DNA from: Allopontixanthobacter sediminis
Lineage (GTDB): Bacteria; Pseudomonadota; Alphaproteobacteria; Sphingomonadales; Sphingomonadaceae
Assembly (NCBI RefSeq): GCF_009828115.1
Contig: NZ_WTYL01000003.1
Span: 382,501 to 446,500 of the forward strand
Length of the DNA: 64,000 bases
Reading direction: 5' to 3'
This document shows positions 1 through 8,123 of the stretch, in pieces (position 1 is the first letter of the stretch; each line of letters opens with the position of its first letter). Below the pieces are notes generated by a model. The model was given only the letters and a program-made list of their open reading frames with translations, did not search any database and had not been told where the DNA came from. A program made the position numbers and the translations under genes.

Positions 1-1
1 C

Positions 2-715
2 GTCAATGTTCCCACCAGCTCGATGGCGCGGGAAGCGGACCTGTTGCTGCCGACCCATGCCGGCCCGGAAATCGGCGTCGCATCGACCAAGGCGTTCACG
101 TGCCAGTTGGCCGTGCTCGCTGCGCTCGCCGCGCATCTTGCGGTCAAGAAAGGCCGGATGGACCGGACGGAAGAACAGGAAGTCGTCCGGCATTTGCTGG
201 AAGCACCGGCTGCGCTTAACGCGGCGCTCGATCATGATGACGATATTGCCGCGATGGCGCCGCTGATCGCACCCGCGCGCGATGTGCTGTATCTGGGGCG
301 CGGCCCGGATTATCCGCTGGCGCTCGAAGGGGCTCTCAAACTTAAGGAAATCAGCTACATCCACGCGGAAGGTTACGCATCGGGCGAAATGAAGCACGGG
401 CCGATCGCATTGATTGACGAAGCGGTCCCGGTGATTGTGCTGGCACCTTCGGGACCGTTGTTCGAAAAGACGGTGTCGAACATGGAGGAAGTCCGTGCTC
501 GCGGGGGCCAGATCGTGCTGATATCGGACCGGGAAGGCCTAGCCGAAGCGGGCGACGGCTGCATCGCCACTATCGAAATGCCCCGCGTCCACCCGTTGAT
601 CGCGCCGCTGGTCTACGCGGTCCCCGTCCAGTTGCTGGCCTATCACACAGCCTGCGTTAAAGGCACTGACGTGGACCAACCGCGCAACCTGGCAAAGTCC
701 GTCACGGTCGAGTGA
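2..715 (+). CDS. GlmS-like SIS-domain aminotransferase/isomerase, 5' truncated by the window edge
   Basis: The 237 visible codons are the C-terminal part of a tandem-SIS sugar isomerase of the glucosamine-6-phosphate synthase (GlmS) family. They show PTHAGPEIGVASTKAFT, the second SIS domain with HAEGYASGEMKHGPIALID, and the C-terminal tail DVDQPRNLAKSVTVE, all typical of the fructose-6-phosphate-binding isomerase part of GlmS. The amino-terminal end lies outside the window, so I cannot tell a full GlmS with a glutaminase domain from the shorter stand-alone SIS proteins that sphingomonads carry next to N-acetylglucosamine genes. The frame is open from base 2 and stops at TGA 713-715. A short hairpin follows directly. 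Confidence 0.9.
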   Translation, partial: VNVPTSSMAREADLLLPTHAGPEIGVASTKAFTCQLAVLAALAAHLAVKKGRMDRTEEQEVVRHLLEAPAALNAALDHDDDIAAMAPLIAPARDVLYLGRGPDYPLALEGALKLKEISYIHAEGYASGEMKHGPIALIDEAVPVIVLAPSGPLFEKTVSNMEEVRARGGQIVLISDREGLAEAGDGCIATIEMPRVHPLIAPLVYAVPVQLLAYHTACVKGTDVDQPRNLAKSVTVE

Positions 716-718
716 CCT

Positions 719-733
719 CGGGACCAGGTCCCG
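719..733 (+). terminator. Possible short terminator hairpin
   Basis: CGGGACC-A-GGTCCCG is a perfect 7-bp inverted repeat four bases after the stop codon of the SIS-domain gene, followed by only TTTG. The stem is GC-rich and the position right, but the T-run is weak. Confidence 0.35.
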
Positions 734-1004
734 TTTGTATGTAGGCGGACAATATAAACTTCCGAGTTACATTAGAAAGTTCCGTCCAAAATCTTTATGA
801 CAAATAAAACTTCCGAGCGACCTCTTTGTCTATTGCCTTTTGGCTCAAGCACTTATTTGATAACTGATTGGCGATTTATCTAAGTATAGGTCGATGGGAA
901 GTGGACTCGATGAAGCACGGTGTCCAATTTCGCCACTAGGTCGGTCTCTTGCTTTGGGACTGCAACGGGGTAGCTATCGATCGCTCTGCACCTATCGCAA
1001 GGGC

Positions 1005-1077
1005 CGCATTCGCCGACAAAGCAGACGTAGGACAGGCAAAATCCGCGTCCTGAAAGCGGCCGTACGTTCATGAAGAA
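1005..1077. repeat. Partial family A intergenic repeat (A1)
   Basis: It contains CGCCGACAAAGC and, 28 bp on, TCCTGAAAGCGGCCGTACGTTCA, the 5' half of family A. The 3' half (TTTTAgGACTGCGAAAATCG) is missing. It lies in the 716-1403 gap, where I see no convincing gene. The short frames there lack plausible starts or composition. Confidence 0.6.
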
Positions 1078-1403
1078 ACATCCTTCAACAAATGGCGGGT
1101 ATCAGGAAATGTCATAGACCCGTGCAACGGCGCAAGTGTCGGGGGAGACGCCATTGCCATATTGCTGCCAAATGAGCCAGCATAGGCAATGGAAAGCCGG
1201 GACCGAGAGTCCGATGCCATGGACCTCGTTCCTCACGAGCGTGGCCTTCCCAGTGAATGGTCCACCTTTCAGATCGTCTGCTCCGTGATCTTGGGATGAA
1301 TGGGCACGGCGCCGTGGACTTCTTCAACAGCGTGCATGATCGGTCTGCTTTTCGTCAAACAAAGGTAGATCGGAACGTGCCAGCGCGGTGTTAAGGACCG
1401 GCT

Positions 1404-3452
1404 TCATTGACCAGCGAGTTCCGCCACAAGCGAGGGTGCGGGATAGATCGTTTCGAGCGCTTCCTGGATGGCATGGGTCGAAACAGCCACGGTGCGATTG
1501 CGCGTACCGTCATAGCCATAGTTTCCGCCAAGGGAGTGGATGTTGCCATCGAACGCCGCGCCGATCACCGTACCGGCGCGATCAATCACGGGACTTCCGG
1601 AATTGCCGCCGATAATATCGTTAGTAGTGACAAAATCGTAGGTCTTGGTCTTGTCGATATTCGCTTCGTTGGCAGCGAATGCCGAGGCAACGTCAAACGG
1701 GGCATTGCCGGTGGCGCGTTCGAACGTGCCGCCCAGTGTGGTGAGGATCGGAACCTCGTTGCCGCGCTCGGTCCAGCCCTTCACCCGGCCGTAGCTGATC
1801 CGCAACGTAAAGGTCGCATCGGGATAGACGCTATCGCCATAAGCGGCAAAGCGCGCGTCGGCGAGCCTGATTCCGGCAACAGCAAGCGGGCCGGAATACT
1901 GCGCATCGGACAGTGCCTTCAGTTCGCGCTGGCGTTTGGCAAGTTTCAGCGCGTACTGGATCATTGGATCGTCCGAGGTTTCGACCGCTTCGAGCCCGCC
2001 ATCCCACAGTGCCTGGCGGACCGCAGGATCGGCAAGCCGGGTGCCGTTCACCAGACGCTCGGCCAATTGCTCCGGGCTCTCCTTTCCAAGCAGCAATTGC
2101 GAATCGGGATCGTCGACACCGAGATATTCGCGCGCTTTCGACAGGCTCCACTCCATTGTCAGCGTGTCGAGCCAGGAATAAATCGGCCGCTCGTCAAGAA
2201 GCCGCTTCTCCGTCAGCGGCAGCGCGCTGTCGGTGTAGCCGGGCAGCCGTTCGGAATTGGGCTTGGAGCGTTCCTGCGCGGCGAAAACCAGCGTCTGGGC
2301 GTAGCCATAGAGGTCGCCCGACGGTTGCGTGAAGCGAAGCGGGTAATATAGCGTTCGGTAGGAATTTATTGCCTCATCGACTGTGCTCCAGGGATCGCCG
2401 ATCTCCGCGTTGCCCGCACTTTTGGCACGCAAATCGCTTTGCGCTTCGACCAGCTTGCCGGTGAACGCTGGATCGTTGAGCGCCGCGGTACGGCCGATAT
2501 AGACCTTTAGGCTGTTCTCGACCCCGCCGAGCATGTCGCGCCCTTCGCGGGTCTTCTCATCGCTTTCGTCCATCGCGCTGATGAGCCTCCCGCGCAGTTC
2601 GCTCAGAGTGGCGACCGTGACCGGCAGGCGCACTTCCCGCTCGAAAGCAAGCTGACTGTCCGTCCACAATCGACTTGTCGAACCCGGGTTCCCGACCACG
2701 AAGGTGATCTCGCCTTCTTGCGGCGCGCGCGGATTCCATTTCAGGTGATCGGGTGTCGCCACCGGCTGGCCGTTTTCGTAGGCGCGCAGAAAGCTGGCAT
2801 CGAGCGAATAACGCGGGAAGTTGAAGTTGTCGGGGTCACCGCCGAAGGTAGCCGCGCGGTCTTCCGGGGCCCAGGCGAGCCGTACGTCCGAGTATTTACG
2901 ATAGGTGTACAGCTTGTACTGACCACCACCGAACAGCGTCACGACCTGGCAGCGGGTGGTTTCGGTGTCAGGGCAGCCGGCGCTTTCCAGTTCGGCAATT
3001 TTGGCGTCGCGCGCCTTGGTCAGTGCCGCGCCGGAAAGCTCACCGATCGCTCCCATGACATCCCCGGTGACGTCCGAGATCGAAGTGACCACTTCCGCCT
3101 GCTGGCCCGGGCAAGTCAATTCTTCCTCTCGCTCCTTTGCGGTGAAACCATCGGCGAGGTAGTCCCTGGCATCGGTCGAATTGTCGAACAGGCAACTTGC
3201 AATGCAGTGGTGATTGGTAAGGATGAGACCATCGGAGGACACGAAGCTTGCCGAACACCCTCCGGTCAACCGCACTGCCGAATTGCGCACTGCATCGAGC
3301 CACGCCTGATCCGGAGCCCAGCCATATTGGTCGCGGACCCTCTCCGCAGGGAATCCGTCAAAGGTCCACATACCTTCTTCGGCCATCGCGGGCTGCGAGG
3401 CCAATGCGCAAAGAGCTGTTGCGGCAAAGAGTATGTTTCGGCGAAATTGCAT
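1404..3452 (-). CDS. S46 family dipeptidyl-peptidase, DPP7 type
   Basis: A 682-residue secreted serine peptidase that cleaves dipeptides from peptide N-termini in the periplasm. Residues 1-24 form a Sec signal peptide ending AMA. The catalytic His is in GLILTNHHC (about residue 81) and the nucleophile is Ser618 in GGNSGSPV, the usual S46 layout and length. The residue 18 positions after the nucleophile, which separates Arg in DPP11 (acidic P1) from Gly in DPP7 (hydrophobic P1), is Gly636 here, so I infer DPP7-like specificity. GAGGAA lies upstream of the ATG. The gene stands alone, with repeat-filled gaps on both sides. Confidence 0.93.
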   Translation of the reverse strand: MQFRRNILFAATALCALASQPAMAEEGMWTFDGFPAERVRDQYGWAPDQAWLDAVRNSAVRLTGGCSASFVSSDGLILTNHHCIASCLFDNSTDARDYLADGFTAKEREEELTCPGQQAEVVTSISDVTGDVMGAIGELSGAALTKARDAKIAELESAGCPDTETTRCQVVTLFGGGQYKLYTYRKYSDVRLAWAPEDRAATFGGDPDNFNFPRYSLDASFLRAYENGQPVATPDHLKWNPRAPQEGEITFVVGNPGSTSRLWTDSQLAFEREVRLPVTVATLSELRGRLISAMDESDEKTREGRDMLGGVENSLKVYIGRTAALNDPAFTGKLVEAQSDLRAKSAGNAEIGDPWSTVDEAINSYRTLYYPLRFTQPSGDLYGYAQTLVFAAQERSKPNSERLPGYTDSALPLTEKRLLDERPIYSWLDTLTMEWSLSKAREYLGVDDPDSQLLLGKESPEQLAERLVNGTRLADPAVRQALWDGGLEAVETSDDPMIQYALKLAKRQRELKALSDAQYSGPLAVAGIRLADARFAAYGDSVYPDATFTLRISYGRVKGWTERGNEVPILTTLGGTFERATGNAPFDVASAFAANEANIDKTKTYDFVTTNDIIGGNSGSPVIDRAGTVIGAAFDGNIHSLGGNYGYDGTRNRTVAVSTHAIQEALETIYPAPSLVAELAGQ

Positions 3453-4099
3453 CGGACTGTTCCTCGAGAACCAAGAATCGGTATAAGTTGCTGCCGCTAC
3501 ACGAGATAGCGGACTGCGTTCATCGGGCTTCTAGTCTCGATTGACGGCATAACGCCAGCCCCATGGCAACGAACATCAGCCAGTAAACGCGGTAGTCTTC
3601 CAATCATTCAGAAAGATTGAAAGACATTGGCAATAAAGCTGCTTTGTTACGCTACCACAAAGCACTAGGTTCGGGGGGGACTTAGCCGACATGGACATCT
3701 ACGGTCCTAAAAGTGAGGCCTGAACGTCCGCTCGGTCACCTAGTTCGGAAGTGCACGTCCTCCCCCCAGGCGGTTAGCTGCCGCTCGACCTAGGCGCTGG
3801 TAACGCGACGGCTTCCGCCGACAAAGCGGTCGTTCGCAGGTTTGTTTTTCTCATCTGAAACCTGCCATTCGTTCAGGGTTCGTGGAGCGCCCACGACTGG
3901 CGGTCATTAGGACTGCGAAAATCGGTGCTGGATGGCGAAAAGTCGCGGAAAGCAGACATCAGGTGAAAGAGTAGTTGTAGAATCTGCCGAACATGTGCCG
4001 ACAGGAAACGATGTCACCGAATATGTTGGTCTTGCGAGGATCGGTGCGAGTGTTTTTCTCGCCAACAAATGCGGATGTCGAAGCTCTTCCAGTGGCCGC
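3453..4099. other. Gap without a supported gene
   Basis: About 650 bp between the S46 gene and a small orphan frame. Family A copy A2 fills 3811-3960. The rest has no frame with convincing composition and no clear hairpin terminator. The short forward frames from 3932 run through the repeat. Confidence 0.5.
3811..3960. repeat. Family A intergenic repeat (A2)
   Basis: A nearly full copy. It has CCGCCGACAAAGCGGTCGTT, then CTGAAACCTGCC, CGTTCAGGgTTCGTgGAGC, TAGGACTGCGAAAATCGG, TGCTGGATGG and the end AAGCAGAC. The CTGAA and TTCAG arms can pair. Confidence 0.8.
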
Positions 4100-4447
4100 T
4101 CAGCCGAAGGCTTCTATTTTGCGGATTTCTACACCACCAACGGCATCTTTCGCTAAATCCTCTGACAACGAACTTATATAGGAGATTAGCGCTTGATTGA
4201 CACAAGCCCCTGCAAGACGGTTTCCTTCATTGTCTAAGGCCTCGAGAGCAACCTCTAGCAACGAGATAATCCCATTTGGAATATCTCCTTGGCAAAATGC
4301 GACTGATTGAAGTGCAGATTTCATATCGTTACACAGCCTCCAAAAATAGGTTGCGATGATCATGTTACTTCTTGCACTGGCCGTTAAGCAGTCGATTAAA
4401 ATGCCACTGACAGTATCTTTCTTATCATGAATTGCATTTGAGCGCAA
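4100..4447 (-). CDS. Small hypothetical protein, unassigned
   Basis: An open frame of 115 codons from TTG; an ATG at 4363 would give 87 residues and has AAGAAG upstream. The product is largely alpha-helical in appearance, with regular hydrophobic spacing (for example IISLLEVALEALDNEGNRL), no signal peptide and no recognised domain. Composition is protein-like on this strand and not on the others. It is isolated in a gene-poor, AT-richer stretch, which would fit an acquired orphan gene. I do not know its function. Confidence 0.45.
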   Translation of the reverse strand: MRSNAIHDKKDTVSGILIDCLTASARSNMIIATYFWRLCNDMKSALQSVAFCQGDIPNGIISLLEVALEALDNEGNRLAGACVNQALISYISSLSEDLAKDAVGGVEIRKIEAFG

Positions 4448-4508
4448 AAATCCTCAGATCGGCCAAATTGGTCTCTAATGCACAGATTTTTACAAATAGC
4501 CGATCTAC

Positions 4509-4676
4509 ATGCCGACAGTTCAAGTCATTTTATCGCCACCTTGTATGCAGTGCCAACTTGCGGCGCGGCTGATGGCAGCGGGACCACAGTGCGGAAGAAT
4601 TATCGACGTCGCTTACCAAGTACATCACTGTGTTTTCGAAGTTAATATACACGGGGACGATTTGCATGGCTTATAG
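4509..4676 (+). CDS. Possible 55-residue protein, unassigned
   Basis: ATG to TAG. The sequence begins MPTVQVILSPPCMQCQLAAR and contains a CxxC pair. No Shine-Dalgarno sequence is obvious and I recognise no family. It is the only plausible content of the 4448-4732 gap and could be chance. Confidence 0.2.
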   Translation: MPTVQVILSPPCMQCQLAARLMAAGPQCGRIIDVAYQVHHCVFEVNIHGDDLHGL

Positions 4677-4732
4677 GTCCCAGTCACCGATTGATGCCAC
4701 ACCCCGCTCGAAATTGCCGAATGAAAGAGCCA

Positions 4733-4939
4733 TTATCTGGGAGAGAAGAACTTTTTTAAAACGCCCCCTGAGGCAACGCCTCGGGTTTCAACCCTAGCAA
4801 GCTGGCGGGACAACCGGTCCTGTTGCAGGGCCAGCTCACGCAAGCGTCGCGCAACGAGCGGATCGGGATGCGCCGACGCAAGCTGACGGGCCTTCCGCGC
4901 CAGCTGTGAGTAATAAATCGAGTCGCGTAATTCCGACAT
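4733..4939 (-). CDS. Small helical hypothetical protein
   Basis: Sixty-eight residues starting MSELRDSIYYSQLARKARQLA, followed by DPLVARRLRELALQQDRLSRQLARVE. This is a charged, helical, coiled-coil-like pattern resembling small uncharacterised sphingomonad proteins that repeat xLAxxARxLA-type helices. AGGGCTGG precedes the ATG. No neighbour helps assign a role. It is the best supported small gene in the 3.5-5.4 kb gap. Confidence 0.55.
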   Translation of the reverse strand: MSELRDSIYYSQLARKARQLASAHPDPLVARRLRELALQQDRLSRQLARVETRGVASGGVLKKFFSPR

Positions 4940-5174
4940 TCGCCAGCCCTAGTAACAAGCCAACAGTTCGGTGGACATTTCTACAGCCTCGTCCTGTTTG
5001 AGCACACTTATACTCGAAATGCGTGTGTGGCAAAGATTACGCGCCGATCCGTGGAGCGGGAGGCGGTCCGGCAACTTAAGCTTGGCTGTTACCGAAATCG
5101 GTTAATCGCTACGACCTGACAAAGAGAGTTATCTTTGCCTGCGCTGCGCTGCGATTGCATGGTCTATCATCAGC

Positions 5175-5335
5175 TGCTTCCGTCGACAACGCGGTCATTT
5201 CCCGGCTCGAAGTTCTGACCTGATAGCGGCCGTCCGTTCAGGTACGTTGTCGTTCCATGCTCGGCCAATTACGTATTTAAGAAAAAGTGCCGCGATGGCG
5301 GTAGGTCTGAAGGAGCGGAATGTCCGTTTCTTGAT
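5175..5335. repeat. Degenerate family A repeat (A3)
   Basis: The segments TTCCGTCGACAACGCGGTCATT, CTGATAGCGGCCGTCCGTTCAGGT and a degraded 3' half ending GGAGCGGAATGTCC match family A with several substitutions. It fills much of the gap 4940-5391, which has no other supported feature. Confidence 0.6.
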
Positions 5336-5391
5336 GGTCCGATATCGGGCATCGAGCCCTTACTTCGAGTTTTGGCGCTGACAAACTAAAG

Positions 5392-5730
5392 TTAGCCTTC
5401 CGTTCGCACTGTCGTAAGGTTGAGGCCAATGGCGCCGATCAGGATCAGCGCCATAAACCCGACTTGCGCCAGTGTCAGGCTCTGGCGAAATACAACCCAG
5501 CCGATCACCGCGATGGCAACAATCCCTAACCCCGACCACATCGCATAGGCAACCCCCATCGGAATGCGGGTCATAGCGAAGGCCAACAGCCAGAAGCATA
5601 CGCCATAACCCGCCATCGCGGCCATGCCATACCCCAAGCGGGTCATTCCTTGCGAGGCGTTGAGTAGGCTGGTCGAGACAACTTCTAGCGCGATGGCGCC
5701 AAGCAGCAGCGCCCAGGGGTTGATGGTCAT
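5392..5730 (-). CDS. SMR-family small multidrug efflux protein
   Basis: A 112-residue inner-membrane protein with four predicted transmembrane helices, the EmrE/Gdx (small multidrug resistance) size. The proton/drug-binding Glu lies in helix 1 (GAIALEVVSTSLL), and YAMWSGLG in helix 3 matches the conserved Trp-containing YAxWxGxG motif. It should exchange protons for a cationic substrate. Its ATG (5728-5730) overlaps the stop of the upstream hydrolase as ATGA, so it is the third gene of a MerR-controlled operon. An open frame extends further upstream but only inside the hydrolase gene. Substrate (quaternary ammonium, guanidinium or other) cannot be told. Confidence 0.93.
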   Translation of the reverse strand: MTINPWALLLGAIALEVVSTSLLNASQGMTRLGYGMAAMAGYGVCFWLLAFAMTRIPMGVAYAMWSGLGIVAIAVIGWVVFRQSLTLAQVGFMALILIGAIGLNLTTVRTEG

Positions 5731-6728
5731 TGGCGAGTCTCCTTGGTGGTGGGTTGCTTCAGCGCCGCCTCGAGAAATGCAATGGTCCGCGGCCAGCCAT
5801 CCTTGCGGGCGGCAAGGTTGCCCTCTTTTGTGCCGCCGAACAGCGTAATGATCCACGGCGCCTCCCGGCCTTCTGCTAGCGGTGGTCCGACGCCGAAATG
5901 CCCTGCATCCTTATAGGCGAGCACAGTTGTCGCAGCCGCGCTGCCTTCGGCGTTGCGGCGGTCCCTGGCAGCGCGGGCCATCGTGCACGATGGCCAAAGG
6001 CTGTCTGCCTCCCCGCACAGCAGCAGTACCGGCCCAGTAATGCGTTCAGCCGGAATGATAGCCTCAGGATGCTTGTGCAAATTGGCGAGCGCGGGGGTAT
6101 AGACGTCGCCGTCCCAACCCACGTCAGTTATCGGCAGGAAGGGGACTGGCTTGCCGCCCACGCTCCAGCTTGAACCTTCGACGGGCGCAAGGTTCCAGTC
6201 GAATCCCTGCCACACAACGTGGCTGGGCGCAGCGGCAACCACGGCGCGCACATCCGGCCGGCGGCTCGCCACCAGCAGCGCGGCCTCGGCCCCCTTCGAG
6301 GTGCCCATCATCGCCAGCCGCTCTGGATCGACTGCGTCCTGCGCCTTCAGCCAGTCCAGCCCGCGGGTGATGGTCTCGATCGGCACGAGTTCCAACTTCG
6401 CTGGCTGATCCGGCAAACGATAATAGGCGATGGCAAGGACCGCAAACCCGCGTCTCGCCAACAACTGGGCTTGGCTGTCCACCCCGGCGGCAAGGCCACC
6501 TTCCGATCCGCCCAGAATGAGGATTGCCGGACGCCGGTCGCTCCCCTGGCCCGCGTAGAAATTGCCGATCAGTCCCGGCTGATTGATGCGCTGTCCGCTT
6601 GGCCCGGGCTCTGCCAGTTCAATCGCCGGTATCCATGGCTTGGTAGTCCAAAGCCAGACGCCGCCGACGATCAAAAACACTAACAGCACGGCAAGTATTA
6701 TGCCGATCCATTTCAACCATTTGCGCAT
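5727..6728 (-). CDS. Membrane-anchored alpha/beta hydrolase, BAAT C-terminal type
   Basis: A 333-residue protein with one N-terminal transmembrane segment (residues 6-27) and a periplasm-facing alpha/beta hydrolase domain of the acyl-CoA thioester hydrolase/BAAT C-terminal family. The nucleophile elbow is GTSKG (Ser144), the likely Asp is in LLCGEADSLWPS and the His in DAGHFGVG. It lies 3 bp after merR and overlaps the SMR gene by 4 bp. GGGGAG inside the end of merR serves as ribosome site. Substrate unknown; the link with an efflux pump suggests detoxification of an ester or amide compound, which is inference. Confidence 0.85.
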   Translation of the reverse strand: MRKWLKWIGIILAVLLVFLIVGGVWLWTTKPWIPAIELAEPGPSGQRINQPGLIGNFYAGQGSDRRPAILILGGSEGGLAAGVDSQAQLLARRGFAVLAIAYYRLPDQPAKLELVPIETITRGLDWLKAQDAVDPERLAMMGTSKGAEAALLVASRRPDVRAVVAAAPSHVVWQGFDWNLAPVEGSSWSVGGKPVPFLPITDVGWDGDVYTPALANLHKHPEAIIPAERITGPVLLLCGEADSLWPSCTMARAARDRRNAEGSAAATTVLAYKDAGHFGVGPPLAEGREAPWIITLFGGTKEGNLAARKDGWPRTIAFLEAALKQPTTKETRQ

Positions 6729-6731
6729 AAC

Positions 6732-7565
6732 CTAGCTCCCCTTTTTAGGTTGCTCGCCGAACCATGTCGGCACTGGACCGATGTCCGCGCCAGCGGCGAG
6801 CGCCTTCTCGGTCGCCTCGCGGATGAACCGCCATACCGCGCCGTCAAATCCCGGGTCGATTCCGCCTTGCCCGCGCCAGCTATCGACATCGTCATACATC
6901 GCTCGGGTACTGTTCCACATGCCGGGCGTGGCGACGGCCGAGAACGGGGCGAGCAGGGCCATCCACTCGCGCACGAAGGTCAGTGCTTCGGCACAGTCAG
7001 GTGCGAGCGGCAACGCGGCGCTGATGCGCTCACCGAGATCATGCCATTTTTCGCCATATTCTGCGCTGGTGAAATCGGATCCAATCGCAGGCATGGCGCG
7101 CGAGAACTCCTTCTGCACGCGCTCGTCCATGTAGCGATCCGTAAGTTTCTGCCACGCCTCCCGCTCCTTGGCCGATGCCTGTTGGCTGTCATGGATCAGT
7201 CGGCACAAAGTTGCAGGATCGAGCAATTGATTGCGTCCCAACCGTGCTTTCACCGCTAGCAAAAGCGCGCGCATGTCCGCCAGCCGGTCGGCCTCGGCCT
7301 CAACCGTTGCGATCTGCGCGTCGATCAGCTGCGCCAGGTCATGTTGTCCGCGGTCGAGAACAGTTCCGATGGCTTCCAGCGTCAACCCCGCGCGCTTCAG
7401 TGTGATAATCTGGTGAATACGCTCGAGCTCGGCCGCACCATAGAGCCGCCGCCCTGATGCCGCCCGCATCGGCTGGAGCAGTCCTCGCGCTTCATAATGC
7501 CGCAATGCCCGGCTGGTGAGTCCGGTCCGGCGGGTGACTGTGGCAATGTCCCAGAGTTCGGCCAT
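6732..7565 (-). CDS. MerR-family regulator with TipAS-like C-terminal domain
   Basis: A 277-residue regulator. Residues 1-70 are a MerR winged helix (TRRTGLTSRALRHYEARGLLQP, then GRRLYGAAELERIHQI), followed by a dimerisation helix and a C-terminal half resembling the TipAS drug-binding domain (AREAWQKLTDRYMDERVQKEF). MerR proteins activate promoters with over-long spacers by twisting operator DNA. It is the first gene of the operon with the hydrolase and SMR pump. The 19-bp-spacer promoter directly in front indicates autoregulation. The ATG has no Shine-Dalgarno sequence and sits where transcription should start. An antibiotic-like ligand is plausible but not shown. Confidence 0.9.
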   Translation of the reverse strand: MAELWDIATVTRRTGLTSRALRHYEARGLLQPMRAASGRRLYGAAELERIHQIITLKRAGLTLEAIGTVLDRGQHDLAQLIDAQIATVEAEADRLADMRALLLAVKARLGRNQLLDPATLCRLIHDSQQASAKEREAWQKLTDRYMDERVQKEFSRAMPAIGSDFTSAEYGEKWHDLGERISAALPLAPDCAEALTFVREWMALLAPFSAVATPGMWNSTRAMYDDVDSWRGQGGIDPGFDGAVWRFIREATEKALAAGADIGPVPTWFGEQPKKGS

Positions 7566-7571
7566 ACCGGC

Positions 7572-7602
7572 ACGATAGCACTTGACGCTACGTCAAGTTC
7601 AA
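7572..7602 (-). promoter_or_regulatory. MerR-type promoter with operator in a 19-bp spacer
   Basis: Read on the minus strand: -35 TTGAAC (7602-7597), a 19-bp spacer, -10 TATCGT (7577-7572). The spacer and the last base of the -35 hold the perfect palindrome CTTGACG-TAG-CGTCAAG (7597-7581), the classical MerR layout. The predicted start falls at the A or T of the merR ATG (7565), so the transcript should be leaderless. The same palindrome also gives a 19-bp-spaced TTGACG...TAAAAT arrangement on the plus strand (7582-7612). Confidence 0.75.
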
Positions 7603-7626
7603 GAGGTAAAATGCAGGATGCAATAA

Positions 7627-7926
7627 GTGTTTGCAGTTTTTCGCTGTAGCTATTGCCACAAGGGGAAGCATAACCGCCTTGCCGGACATTTTGCGCAACA
7701 AATTATCGATTGGCTTGAACCGCTGACAAAGCCGACATTGATCCGCCCGGGCCGATCTCCCAAACCAGTCGTAGGTTCACACAGAAACTTGTGGCAACAA
7801 AAAGCCAATTATTACGGGGCGCGCGGTCCGCTCGGCATCGGAATGGATTATAACCAGATTGACACCTATTGGCGCAATGGCCGGACATTCCCCTTTGATA
7901 ATCTGACCAGCGCCTATTTCTCTTGA
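7627..7926 (+). CDS. Doubtful hypothetical frame
   Basis: Ninety-nine codons from GTG, ending FDNLTSAYFS and overlapping the 3' end of the convergent XRE gene by 13 bp. The second half (NYYGARGPLGIGMDYNQIDTYW) has codon use like real genes; the first half does not. It may be a gene remnant. It lies 15 bp after the plus-strand MerR-type -10 box, which is the main reason to record it. No family recognised. Confidence 0.22.
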   Translation: MFAVFRCSYCHKGKHNRLAGHFAQQIIDWLEPLTKPTLIRPGRSPKPVVGSHRNLWQQKANYYGARGPLGIGMDYNQIDTYWRNGRTFPFDNLTSAYFS

Positions 7927-8123
7927 AGCTGGAAAAGGTCCTCGACCGAAGCTTCAAGAGCGTTTGCAAATTTCAAAGCAACAACGATTGAAGGAGCGAA
8001 AATACCATTCTCCACGGTGTTTACCGTCTTTCTGCTCACTCCCATCCGCTCGGCCAACTCCATTTGTGTCAGGTCTGCAGCTTCGCGATAGCGTTTGATG
8101 GCATTGGCGAGCTCCTCAACCAT
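7914..8123 (-). CDS. Small XRE/Cro-type transcriptional regulator
   Basis: Sixty-nine residues consisting almost wholly of one helix-turn-helix domain: LTQMELAERMGVSRKTVNTVENGIFAPSIVVALKFANALEASVEDLF. This is the compact regulator class usually paired with a small membrane protein. I chose ATG 8123 (GGTGAG upstream); GTG 8138 would add five residues. The start overlaps the end of the upstream membrane-protein gene by 8 bp, indicating translational coupling. The TGTAAC dyads before the operon are its probable operator. Confidence 0.85.
   Translation of the reverse strand: MVEELANAIKRYREAADLTQMELAERMGVSRKTVNTVENGIFAPSIVVALKFANALEASVEDLFQLQEK

Noticed and set aside
1407-2351. 314-codon plus-strand frame inside the S46 peptidase gene
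   Set aside because: Antisense to a gene with signal peptide and complete active site.
3932-4205. Overlapping short frames on both strands
   Set aside because: They arise from the 3' part of repeat A2 and its flank; none has a convincing start or composition.
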